DNA from: Muribaculaceae bacterium
GTDB lineage: Bacteria > Bacteroidota > Bacteroidia > Bacteroidales > Muribaculaceae
Reading direction: 5' to 3'
Assembly (NCBI GenBank): GCA_022509125.1
Contig: JAFLTU010000008.1
Coordinates: forward strand, 1-61,874
Length of the DNA: 61,874 nucleotides
How positions within the stretch are numbered: the stretch's first letter is position 1; every line of letters starts with the position of its first letter. Positions 6,487-14,920 of the stretch are shown here, in pieces. The translations under genes and the position numbers were made by a program. The notes under the pieces were generated by a model, which did no database searches, was not told the DNA's origin, and saw nothing but the letters and a program-made list of their open reading frames with translations.

Positions 6487-8781
6487 TTATTTCAACATAA
6501 AGTTGGCAATGTTTAAATTTTCACTGTCTGGTCCTATCATTACCGAGAACTCACCCGGTTCGGCCACATATTCCAATTCATAATTATAAAATTTAAGAAG
6601 GTCGGCAGTGATAGTGAATTCCACTTGCTTAGTTTCACCTGCCTTCAGATGAATCCTCTTAAATCCCTTTAACTCCTTAAGTGGGCGAGAAGTGGATCCA
6701 ACGAGATCCCTTATATAAAGTTCCACTATTTCATCGCCATCTCTTTGACCCGTGTTGGTGACGTCTACAGTTGCCTTGATCAAACCGTCCTGATTCATTT
6801 GGCTGCCTGAAAGCCTCACCTCCGAATAATCAAAAGTGGTGTAACTAAGACCGAATCCAAAGGGATAGAGAGGAGAATTAGGAGAATCGATATATCCTGA
6901 GCGGAATTTTTCAAATTTCTCATCCTGGGCTTTGGGTCGCCCTGTGTTAAGATGGTTGTAGTAAATGGGTATCTGTCCCATGTTCCGGGGCATAGACATT
7001 GTAAGTTTCCCTGATGGTGACACATCTCCAAACACCACATCAGCTATAGCGTCTGCTGCTTCCGACCCACCGAACCACACATTTAAAATAGCCGGGACAT
7101 TTTCACTTTCCCAACTTAAAATGGTAGGTCGGCCTGCAAAATTTAACATAACAACCGGTTTCCCGGTAGCCAAAAGAGCCTCCAGAAGTTTTCTTTGAGT
7201 CTCAGGAAGAGAAATGTCTGAACGGCTTGACGACTCTCCACTGAATTCTGAAGATTCCCCTAATGCTGCAATAATCACGTCGGAATTGCGTGCCAACGAA
7301 ACGGCCTCGGCCCGCAATACCTCTTCACTACGCCCGTCTCTCATTCCGCGCCCAAACATGGTGGCGTTCGCCTCTAATTCCGCATCTGCGGTTAGGTTGG
7401 ATCCCTTGGCATAACTCACCTGGCCCTTATCCCCCACTGCATCCCTTATCCCTTCATAAAGCGTCTTATATTTCTGCGCATCGGCTGCCACACTCCAGGT
7501 GCCAGGCATATTGGCTCGCGTGTTCGACAGCGGTCCTATCACCGCTATCCTCCCTTTCTTTTCAAGAGGGAGAAGGTTGTTGTCGTTTTTCAGTAATACA
7601 AATGTTTCTGTTGCAATTTTGCGCGACAAATTACGATTCTCCGATGTATAGATCTCGCTCTTTTCTCTCTCCAATGAAATATATTTATAGGGATCTTTAA
7701 ATAACCCGAGTTTATATTTTGCCTCCAGGATTCTTCTGACGGCAGCATCTATTTGTCCCATGTTGACCAACCCCTCATCAAGACTTTTAGAAAGAGTGCC
7801 GTTGAAACCATCTGCCACCATATCCATATCCGTTCCTGCCTTTAGGGCCATGGCCGACACCTGTTGGAGGTCGCCCAGCCCATGTTCTATCATTTCTGAG
7901 ATGGCAGTATAATCGGTGACAATAAACCCCTCGAAGCCCCACATCCCGCGTAAGACATCTGTTAGCAGCCAACGGTTGGCAGTAGCGGGCACTCCGTCAA
8001 TAGTGTTGAACGACGTCATGAAAGAACCTGCTCCGGCTTCGGCTCCCGCCTTATAAGGGGCGAAATAGTCGTTAAACATCCTCTGTCGGCTCATGTCTAC
8101 GGTATTATAGTCTCGTCCACCTTCAGGAGCGCCATATAATGCAAAATGTTTAACACACGCCATTATCTCGTCGTTATTCTCAAGATTTTTTCCCTGATAG
8201 CCTTCCACCATCACCCGGGCTATTGCCGCTCCCAGGAATGGATCCTCTCCCGAGCCTTCCGATGCTCGACCCCATCTTGGGTCACGGCAGATATCCACCA
8301 TCGGACTGAATGTCCAGCAAATACCCCCGGCGGATGCTTCCTTGGCAGCCACTCTCGCTGATTCTTTTATCGCTATTGTGTCCCAGGAACACGATAAGGC
8401 TAACGGAATAGGGAAAATGGTTTCATAACCATGTATCACATCCATACCGAAAATCAGGGGAATCCCCAATCTGCTCTCTTCCACCGCAACTCTCTGCAGC
8501 TCCTGAATTTTCTCCACACCCTTAACGTTGAAAACACCTCCCACCTTACCTTCAGCCACCATCCGAGCTATATTGCTGTCTTTAGTTTCTCCTGTGACTA
8601 TGTCGTCGGAAGCCGGAAGATTTAGCTGGCCCAGTTTCTCTTCTAATGTCATTTTAGACATTAGCTCTCTTATGAATGGCTCCATGTTGGAGTCTTCGTC
8701 CCCTCCCTTAGGGCTGCAGGAACTTAAACTGATTCCGGCAACGACGGCTGCTAAAAAATATAGAAAGTGTTTCTGTTTCAT
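6487..8781 (-). CDS. bglX: Glycoside hydrolase family 3 beta-glucosidase lipoprotein
   Basis: This is a GH3 beta-glucosidase (BglX-type) of 764 aa, the usual full length. It releases terminal beta-linked glucose from oligosaccharides and is expected to be lipid-anchored (lipobox SLSSC, Cys22). The N-terminal TIM-barrel carries GMDVIHGYETIFPIPL near 110, KHFA near 207, and the nucleophile Asp near residue 290 in FIVTDY. The second domain has the ESSEFSGESSSRSDI region near 515-530 with the likely acid/base Glu. A C-terminal fibronectin III-like domain follows (NTGQRDGDEIVELYIRD near 675). The pairing with GDPD is not a recognised polysaccharide-utilisation locus, since no SusC/D genes are in the window. 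Confidence 0.9.
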   Translation of the reverse strand: MKQKHFLYFLAAVVAGISLSSCSPKGGDEDSNMEPFIRELMSKMTLEEKLGQLNLPASDDIVTGETKDSNIARMVAEGKVGGVFNVKGVEKIQELQRVAVEESRLGIPLIFGMDVIHGYETIFPIPLALSCSWDTIAIKESARVAAKEASAGGICWTFSPMVDICRDPRWGRASEGSGEDPFLGAAIARVMVEGYQGKNLENNDEIMACVKHFALYGAPEGGRDYNTVDMSRQRMFNDYFAPYKAGAEAGAGSFMTSFNTIDGVPATANRWLLTDVLRGMWGFEGFIVTDYTAISEMIEHGLGDLQQVSAMALKAGTDMDMVADGFNGTLSKSLDEGLVNMGQIDAAVRRILEAKYKLGLFKDPYKYISLEREKSEIYTSENRNLSRKIATETFVLLKNDNNLLPLEKKGRIAVIGPLSNTRANMPGTWSVAADAQKYKTLYEGIRDAVGDKGQVSYAKGSNLTADAELEANATMFGRGMRDGRSEEVLRAEAVSLARNSDVIIAALGESSEFSGESSSRSDISLPETQRKLLEALLATGKPVVMLNFAGRPTILSWESENVPAILNVWFGGSEAADAIADVVFGDVSPSGKLTMSMPRNMGQIPIYYNHLNTGRPKAQDEKFEKFRSGYIDSPNSPLYPFGFGLSYTTFDYSEVRLSGSQMNQDGLIKATVDVTNTGQRDGDEIVELYIRDLVGSTSRPLKELKGFKRIHLKAGETKQVEFTITADLLKFYNYELEYVAEPGEFSVMIGPDSENLNIANFMLK
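8712..8781 (-). repeat. Signal-peptide DNA repeat, copy in GH3 gene
   Basis: This is the partner of the repeat at 6367-6436. The identical blocks encode KHFLYFLA and LSSC; similarity stops at the ATG and fades a few codons past the lipobox. Confidence 0.75.
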
Positions 8782-8900
8782 GGTGGTCGAGGTGGTCGAT
8801 TTTAATTAATTTTCCTATAAAATTAATTATTTTTTGGATAATAAAAATTACTTCTCTCTACTTTCATAAGTTATTTCCAACCTGTTTTATTATTTTAAAA

Positions 8901-8919
8901 TCAACCCTTCCAGGGTTGA
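8901..8919. other. Perfect 8-bp hairpin upstream of the GH3 gene
   Basis: TCAACCCT-tcc-AGGGTTGA forms an 8-bp stem with a 3-base loop, about 120 bases upstream of the GH3 start. On the minus strand it is followed by TTTTAAAATAATAAAA, so it could be an attenuator or leader terminator for the GH3 transcript. No T-run follows on the plus strand. The promoter of the GH3 gene was not identified, so whether the hairpin is transcribed is unknown. Confidence 0.4.
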
Positions 8920-8993
8920 GGAGGAAGAGAGGGAGGGCTTCGACACCGTCGATTTAATAATTTTTCATCCCGATGATTTGATAATGCCTTAAT

Positions 8994-9029
8994 TTATTGA
9001 TTGATTTGATTAATTTTGCCAATCAATAA
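8994..9029 (+). promoter_or_regulatory. GH18 promoter -7 box inside a 10-bp inverted repeat (putative operator)
   Basis: TTATTGATTG at 8994-9003 is repeated perfectly in reverse as CAATCAATAA at 9020-9029. The 16-base space between the arms contains TAATTTTG (9011-9018), a match to the Bacteroidota -7 box. A dimeric regulator bound here would sit on the promoter. No good TTTG lies 19-21 bases upstream, consistent with a promoter that depends on a regulator. The GH18 ATG follows at 9052. Confidence 0.55.
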
Positions 9030-9051
9030 CTTATCTTAATTTAACTTTCTC

Positions 9052-10116
9052 ATGTCCATTTCTTTGATTGTCAATGCCATACGAAGCTGGAGAGGCTTCG
9101 TCACGGCCATTTTATTTTTTGCTCTGTTGCCCGTGGCATGCACCGGGTCAAAATCTTCGGTGGAGGAGAATTCTCCCGAGGAAAAGGTAATCGTTGCTTA
9201 CGTCACTTCCTGGAGCCGGGTAATTCCCGACCCCTCCCTCTTTACTGTGCTTAATTATGCCTTCGGCCATGTCAACGATTCCTTCGACGGAGTGAGGATC
9301 GACAATCCCGATAGGTTCCGGCAAATGATTAAGCTGAAGGAGACCAATCCCCGGCTTAAGGTGCTTCTCTCGATCGGAGGCTGGGGGAGCGGACGATTCA
9401 GCGAGATGGCTGCCAATGATTCCCTAAGAAAGGCCTTTGCCAAAGATTGCAGCAGGCTGATAGAGGAATATGGATTCGACGGAATAGATATCGACTGGGA
9501 GTATCCCACAATAGATTGGGCAGGAATCTCAAGCAGTCCCGACGACACTGAAAACTTCACTCTGCTAATGCGGGATCTCCGGGAGGCAATCTCCGATCAA
9601 AAGCTCCTGACGCTTGCCTCTTCTGCCACAGCCAAATATGTAGATTTCAAATCTGTGGCCCCAATCGTGGATTTCGTCAATCTCATGACCTATGATATGA
9701 GCGACGGTGTTTCCCATCACGCTCCCTTATATTCCTCATCTATCGCCCCGGGAATGACGGCCGATAAATCGGTGAAACTGCATAGGGAAGCCGGTGTCCC
9801 CGACGATAAAATTGTATTGGGAATGCCCTTCTATGGCAGAGGCGTAAACAATGGCGAAACATATTATTGCGATTTCAAAAACGTCAGGTTGGAAGAGGGG
9901 CAGAGAGAGGTGTGGGACTCACTGGCCAATTCTCCCTATATTGCCGAAATGGAGGGTAACTATGTGTTCGGTTATGACAATCCCAAGTCTATAGTCTTAA
10001 AATCCGAATATATACTCGACCACGGGCTCCGCGGAGCAATGTATTGGGATTATAACGGCGATGACTCCATAAAATCGTTAAGTTCCGCTATTCATAAAGT
10101 TTTAATGGGCTTATAA
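9052..10116 (+). CDS. Glycoside hydrolase family 18 (chitinase/endo-GlcNAcase type) lipoprotein
   Basis: This is a GH18 enzyme of 354 aa acting on beta-1,4-linked N-acetylglucosamine, either chitin-type or N-glycan substrates. The family signature is intact: LLSIGGW at 105-111 and DGIDIDWE at 143-150, with catalytic acid Glu150 and Asp146/Asp148. Further marks are MTYDM near 210 and the C-terminal RGAMYWDYNGD. The N-terminus has a hydrophobic segment ending in LPVAC (Cys30), a loose lipobox. The N-terminal MSISLIVNAIRSWRG is long for a signal peptide, but no better internal start exists. The ThuA-like gene follows after 23 bases, so the two are probably one transcript. Confidence 0.9.
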   Translation: MSISLIVNAIRSWRGFVTAILFFALLPVACTGSKSSVEENSPEEKVIVAYVTSWSRVIPDPSLFTVLNYAFGHVNDSFDGVRIDNPDRFRQMIKLKETNPRLKVLLSIGGWGSGRFSEMAANDSLRKAFAKDCSRLIEEYGFDGIDIDWEYPTIDWAGISSSPDDTENFTLLMRDLREAISDQKLLTLASSATAKYVDFKSVAPIVDFVNLMTYDMSDGVSHHAPLYSSSIAPGMTADKSVKLHREAGVPDDKIVLGMPFYGRGVNNGETYYCDFKNVRLEEGQREVWDSLANSPYIAEMEGNYVFGYDNPKSIVLKSEYILDHGLRGAMYWDYNGDDSIKSLSSAIHKVLMGL

Positions 10117-10139
10117 ATGTCCCCCAAAGATTTCAAACT

Positions 10140-10964
10140 ATGGGAATAAAGTTTAATTGCAGGGTTATATTTTTATTGTTGGCGGTTATTGCCTTTTCCT
10201 GCCTGGGTATTTCGGCCCAAGACAATAGCTATCCTGCCATTTATGCCAAACAGCCCCGTTTCAAGGCCCTGATTTATTACACTGAAAACGCAGAAGAGGC
10301 GCATATAAAATTTGCCCGGGATGCAATTGATTTCTTCACCCGGCTCACAGATGGCGAAGGTTTCATCCTTGAAGTCACCACCTCTTTGGCCACCTACGAC
10401 TTAGACTCCTTAAAGGAATTCAACACTATCATTGCCTTAAATTGTTCTCCCTCCGACCCGGAAGAACGGAGATTATTTGAAACGTATATGGAAACCGGAG
10501 GAGGATGGCTGGGCTTTCATGCCGCCGCCTATAATGATAAAAACACAGGATGGCCCTGGCTTAACCGGTTTCTCGGATGCGGGCAATTCTATTGCAACAA
10601 CTGGCCTCCCCAACCTGCTCTTCTGGAGGTGGAGGTCATAGATTCCCCGGTCACTAAAAACCTTCCCACTTCCTTTGTGGCCCCGGCAACCGAATGGTAT
10701 CAATGGCACCCGTCTCCACGTCAAAATCCCGAAGTCGAGGTGATGCTTTCCCTCTCTCCCAAGAATTATCCTTTCGGTTTAAAAGACGTGGTCTTGTCAG
10801 GAGATTTCCCTGTGGTGTGGAGAAATTCCAACTATCGAATGATCTACCTTAATTTCGGACATGGCGACAGATGTTTCTCCGACGCCACTCAAAACCTTCT
10901 CACGGTAAACGCCTTCCGCTATGTGGTCAGCCTGGATCCCGCAGGAGATCCATTTTTGGAATGA
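10140..10964 (+). CDS. Secreted ThuA-like domain protein
   Basis: This 274-aa exported protein has the ThuA-like fold (class I glutamine amidotransferase-like, first described in trehalose utilisation). The signal peptide ends about residue 26 (LGISA-QD). Family features are KALIYYTENAEEAH near 42-55, FNTIIALNCSP near 92-102, GGGWLGFHAAAY near 118-129, TEWYQWHPSP near 185-194, PVVWRNSNYRMIYLNFGHG near 223-241. Secreted ThuA proteins in Bacteroidota usually sit with glycan-degrading enzymes; here the partner is GH18. The catalytic activity of such proteins is not settled. Confidence 0.82.
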   Translation: MGIKFNCRVIFLLLAVIAFSCLGISAQDNSYPAIYAKQPRFKALIYYTENAEEAHIKFARDAIDFFTRLTDGEGFILEVTTSLATYDLDSLKEFNTIIALNCSPSDPEERRLFETYMETGGGWLGFHAAAYNDKNTGWPWLNRFLGCGQFYCNNWPPQPALLEVEVIDSPVTKNLPTSFVAPATEWYQWHPSPRQNPEVEVMLSLSPKNYPFGLKDVVLSGDFPVVWRNSNYRMIYLNFGHGDRCFSDATQNLLTVNAFRYVVSLDPAGDPFLE

Positions 10965-11007
10965 TCCCTTCTTGATTCAAAGTCAGTATTTCCTGCAGAT
11001 GGGATGG

Positions 11008-12633
11008 TTAGCTGCTTAATTTCTTGTCAAGGGTGTAATTACCATTAGATAGGTCTAAAAGGAAGCAGACGTTCTCTCCCCCCAAATCTTCAGGTTCTCC
11101 AAGGATTTTGCCGGTGAAAGTCTCATTGCCGTTTTTATCTACAGTGTAGATCTTGAAATCCTTGTCGATGTAGATAGTGTTATTGCCATCGGTGAGATAG
11201 ACATCATAGATTTTAGATATTCTCACCTTACCCCCGTATGTATTTTCAAAGGTGACAGTGTAGCCCATACCGTTTGTCACATGCTCAACACCCATTCTTA
11301 AACATAACTTCACCGTCACGTCTGAATATAAATGATATTTATTATCCTCCTCATCCCCATATTTTTGAAACATCATTTCCTCAAGTTCGGGGGTGTATCC
11401 ATTCGCAAAAGTGTTATAAAAATCATCTGTCAGGTCGGAAGACTTATATATCCCCGGATGAGGATAAGCGCTCGCCTCCCTGACGTCCTGGGTGTTCCAG
11501 TCATTTATTGATACACTTACATAATATCCTTTCCCTTGGCGTAGATTGATGCTCATGGTCATGGTTTCCCCGAAGCATAGAGTGTGGGCAAGGTCCAAGT
11601 CCGGATAATGATTTTTGTACCATAGATCCCATGAGTTAGTCTCTCTTACAAACTCAACATTCTTGAAATCGCCTAGGAAATCACCGAATTCGCTTATACC
11701 CTCTGCAGAGATTCGGAACTGCACATTGGAGAAATCCACGTTTGGGCAGACATAGAGTTCCGCTCCTTCATAAATATTATAAGTCACTTCGTTTTTACCT
11801 TTCGGATTCGGCTTTACCAAGGGCCAAGTCGGCTCTTCTCGATAGAACAAGCCCGATGAAGGCAAGTTGATGAATGTGATTTTCCCTTTCCCTTTATCTA
11901 CTTTCTTGTTGGTGATAGTGCCGTCAGCATCCATCGTGGTGAAGGTCAGCTTGGATATTATGATTTTCGACACTAAATGGCGAAACCGCATCGGGACATG
12001 CTCTCTGTAATCATCATATTTCACTGCTATATCATGAGATGAACCGATAAAGGCCTCAAGCACTTTGCAATTCTCATTATCGTCCAATTCAGCATACATT
12101 CCGTCATTCTCGTCGAATGAGATATATGTGCCGTCTTTCAAATAATCCTCGGAGCTCTCATCAATGAAGGGATCGTAATTAATGCTGTAATCATTTTCTT
12201 CCGGTCCCATAAGCCGGTCTTCAAGCCACGGAGTAGTCCAACCCACAAATCGGTGAAAATTTTTTGCCGTTGCCCATTTTAGACGCTCTTTTTCCCCATA
12301 GCCGGTCAAAATTCCGTCAGTGCCCTTCGGTATGATATAAACTCCGCAGGCCTTTAGGTCTTGATCATAATCCGTAGATTCAATATTAGATTCATCTTCC
12401 CTCAGCACAAGCCTCTCCATATAGAACTTGGTATTGAAATACTCTCTCGATATAAGATTCGAGACTTCGGCTCGCGTAGAAAGATCATGAGATGAAACCT
12501 CATAACCCATGAAAGTGATCGGATCGGTTAATTCCCCGCCCGGACGGATACTTTCCCCTTCGTCGTTACACCCCATCAAGGCAAGGGAGAGCAACGCTCC
12601 CGATAAATATATTTTATTTAAAGATGCTTTCAT
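11008..12633 (-). CDS. Fimbrillin-family lipoprotein, seventh gene of the fimbrial cluster
   Basis: This 541-aa protein starts at MKASLNKIYLSGALLSLALM (ATG 12631-12633, chosen because it begins the signal peptide; the frame is open 11 codons further). The lipobox ends at Cys22 (LMGC). A fimbrillin cleavage-like motif STRAE occurs with Arg54. The remaining sequence is beta-rich with repeated aromatic/acidic strands, typical of Mfa-like/fimbrillin subunits, and includes the MRFRHLVSKI segment found in this family. It ends 43 bases from the convergent ThuA-like gene. As the promoter-distal gene it is probably an accessory or tip subunit, by analogy with FimC-E/Mfa3-5; the exact role is inference. 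Confidence 0.72.
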   Translation of the reverse strand: MKASLNKIYLSGALLSLALMGCNDEGESIRPGGELTDPITFMGYEVSSHDLSTRAEVSNLISREYFNTKFYMERLVLREDESNIESTDYDQDLKACGVYIIPKGTDGILTGYGEKERLKWATAKNFHRFVGWTTPWLEDRLMGPEENDYSINYDPFIDESSEDYLKDGTYISFDENDGMYAELDDNENCKVLEAFIGSSHDIAVKYDDYREHVPMRFRHLVSKIIISKLTFTTMDADGTITNKKVDKGKGKITFINLPSSGLFYREEPTWPLVKPNPKGKNEVTYNIYEGAELYVCPNVDFSNVQFRISAEGISEFGDFLGDFKNVEFVRETNSWDLWYKNHYPDLDLAHTLCFGETMTMSINLRQGKGYYVSVSINDWNTQDVREASAYPHPGIYKSSDLTDDFYNTFANGYTPELEEMMFQKYGDEEDNKYHLYSDVTVKLCLRMGVEHVTNGMGYTVTFENTYGGKVRISKIYDVYLTDGNNTIYIDKDFKIYTVDKNGNETFTGKILGEPEDLGGENVCFLLDLSNGNYTLDKKLSS

Positions 12634-12691
12634 TTTATCGTTGTTTCCGTGAGATTGGAAAAGCAAATCAATTTTTTAACAAGCATAGAGA

Positions 12692-14920
12692 TTAATCGTC
12701 AGGATTGCCGTTGATTGTGGCTCCAATGAAACCATGACCCAAGTTTTTCACGTCGTTTCCGGCCTCCTGATATTTACTCTCGGAATTTAGAGGAGTAATG
12801 CCCGCGAAATTCCCGATATAGCTCGACGGTCCCGTGAGCTTTGACCCCCCTATATAGTTATTGTGGATATTATTATCTATTGTCTGGATGCGGCCGAATC
12901 CTCCCCCGGTGGCATATACTGTGCCGGATTCGCTGTTCACACCTGCTGCTCCCTCCACTTCGCAGATGGTGCGGCAATTGCTCACATTATAATTATAGAC
13001 ATACCCTGCTATGCCTCCGGTGTAGGAATAGGCGTTCAAACTCGAACTCGTAGTATCGACTTTGTATCCTTTTACGGAGCCATTCACTGTGCAGTTGATC
13101 ATTTCCGAGGGATCTCCCCCCGTGGCCCTCAGTCTTCCCACTATACCCCCTGCGTTACACACTTTCCCGGTGCCTGAGGAAGAGTCTACCGTCACCTTCG
13201 GAGCGATTATATTCTCTAAGAGAGCAGTGGATTGACCCACAACGCCACCTATGTAGACCACAGCCAAATCCCCGGTCAATTGATGAGCAACAGATAGACT
13301 TGAATTGTTAGTCACCGGACTAATGTTTTTAATCGGACCTAAACTCTGGCCTACCAGACCTCCTATGTTGAGAGTAGATTTTACAGTCTGCGGTTCCTTC
13401 GAGTTTATAACCACGTTATCATAGGTGACATCGGAAACGATGCCTGTGTTCCAGCCGGTAATGGCGCCAAGGTCGAAAACTGTTCCGGAATCCTCATATC
13501 CTTCACTGAGGGTGTAAGAGATGCTAAAACTTTCCAATCTCATATTTTCAATAACCCCTGCATTTTTCTCACACACCACTCCCCATTCGCTATGGTCTTC
13601 ATCCGTTTTCCAAAGTTTCACATCGCAATCAACATCCTTAAGGCCCAAACGTCTGATGGTTCCATTGTTTGTGGAGAAGAGATTTTGAGTCACATTCCTT
13701 ATATAGTGGTTTCCTCCGTCGAAGATTATATTGGGCAGTGAATAGGAATCTTTCCGGTCCTTGTTGGTGAAGTACACATTATAACATAACAGCCATCCCT
13801 CGGGAGTCTTTCTAAGGATGGTGACAGTCCTGTCATTCCCTTCATCATCCTTAACATTCTTAACATAGTCTTCGTTGCCTTGGGCAAGGGTGGAAAGGAA
13901 ATCATCAGGATCCACCTCTATCCAGTCGATATTTATATCATCCTCCCAGTTGTCTTCATCCTCCACATAGCTGACGCCTTTGTTTTTAATGATGTCGATT
14001 TCATAGGGGGTATTTTCTTGCATGTCAGCAGTGGCCTCGCTCTTGTAGGCTAAATAAGCATAATTGTTGATGGTGCGCAGCTCTATGTCGCTGTAGTCAC
14101 CGGGTTTAAGGTAGAAACTCACGTTGCTCGCTGTCTTAGTTCCATTGACATCAGTCACATTTTCCGAACGCCGCTGAACATAGACAAGATTGTTAAACAC
14201 TTCGTCGGGCACACTCACAAATTCCCCTTTAAGCTCCTGGGCGCCCGTAGTTTTTAAAGTGAAGACATTGGGCATCTGAACTCCCGGCTTTTTATTAATG
14301 AGCCAGAAATAATCGGTTATGTCCGGGTCTAAGTTTTTAAAAGTCAGATGGGTGCATAGGTGTTTAAATCTAAGGTTAACTCTATGGCCCCAATCTATTT
14401 TCTCGGTAAAGGCATAAAGGGGATCGGTATTGTCTTCTATATCCGAAAGCCTTAATTCGTGAGGACGATCGGCCACTTCAAGGCTCAACTGAATGTCTTT
14501 AACGAAATAAGCCCTAAACTCTCCGTATTTGGCATTCACCGGCCAGAATATAGCGGAAACTCCCAGTTGACCCCATGTCGCGTCGCCACCCTTTTTAAAG
14601 GCCTGGTAAGCGCAATATCTTATAGGCTCTCCCTCCTTATTATATTCCAATGGGATTGGTTGCCCATCTTTATCAATAAATCTTGCCTCAACATGGATGA
14701 TATCTCCTTCATCAAACCCTTGTTTGGCCCCTTCCACGCCTCGGGTGGCAAAACCATCTTCGCCACATTCCGCAAAAACCTCCACCGGAATGTCGGAATA
14801 TTCCACCCCCGTAATCCCTGTCGGGCTCTCTCCTCCCATGTTTATATCGTCGGAGCAAGCCGCAAAGAACCCTAAAGTGGCTATCGTTAATATCTTTGCT
14901 ATCTGGAATTTCATAATCAT
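12692..14920 (-). CDS. Fimbrillin-family lipoprotein with GLUG-type C-terminal repeats (742 aa)
   Basis: The signal peptide ends at AACSD (Cys22). The propeptide-like motif ATRG follows with Arg60. The N-terminal half is fimbrillin-like (LRFKHLCTHLTFKNL near 190). From about residue 490 on there are GLUG-like repeats (GGLVGQSLG, GGVVGQSTA, GGIVGRLRA, GGIAGYVYN), a repeat type found in adhesins. Together this suggests a large adhesive tip or accessory subunit. The start ATG overlaps the stop of the upstream gene as ATGA (14917-14920), so translation is probably coupled. An ATG two codons later (14912-14914) is an alternative start. Confidence 0.75.
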   Translation of the reverse strand: MIMKFQIAKILTIATLGFFAACSDDINMGGESPTGITGVEYSDIPVEVFAECGEDGFATRGVEGAKQGFDEGDIIHVEARFIDKDGQPIPLEYNKEGEPIRYCAYQAFKKGGDATWGQLGVSAIFWPVNAKYGEFRAYFVKDIQLSLEVADRPHELRLSDIEDNTDPLYAFTEKIDWGHRVNLRFKHLCTHLTFKNLDPDITDYFWLINKKPGVQMPNVFTLKTTGAQELKGEFVSVPDEVFNNLVYVQRRSENVTDVNGTKTASNVSFYLKPGDYSDIELRTINNYAYLAYKSEATADMQENTPYEIDIIKNKGVSYVEDEDNWEDDINIDWIEVDPDDFLSTLAQGNEDYVKNVKDDEGNDRTVTILRKTPEGWLLCYNVYFTNKDRKDSYSLPNIIFDGGNHYIRNVTQNLFSTNNGTIRRLGLKDVDCDVKLWKTDEDHSEWGVVCEKNAGVIENMRLESFSISYTLSEGYEDSGTVFDLGAITGWNTGIVSDVTYDNVVINSKEPQTVKSTLNIGGLVGQSLGPIKNISPVTNNSSLSVAHQLTGDLAVVYIGGVVGQSTALLENIIAPKVTVDSSSGTGKVCNAGGIVGRLRATGGDPSEMINCTVNGSVKGYKVDTTSSSLNAYSYTGGIAGYVYNYNVSNCRTICEVEGAAGVNSESGTVYATGGGFGRIQTIDNNIHNNYIGGSKLTGPSSYIGNFAGITPLNSESKYQEAGNDVKNLGHGFIGATINGNPDD

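Noticed and set aside
6487..10964. Polysaccharide utilisation locus
   Set aside because: GH3, GH18 and ThuA are close together, but there is no SusC/SusD pair or PUL regulator in the window.
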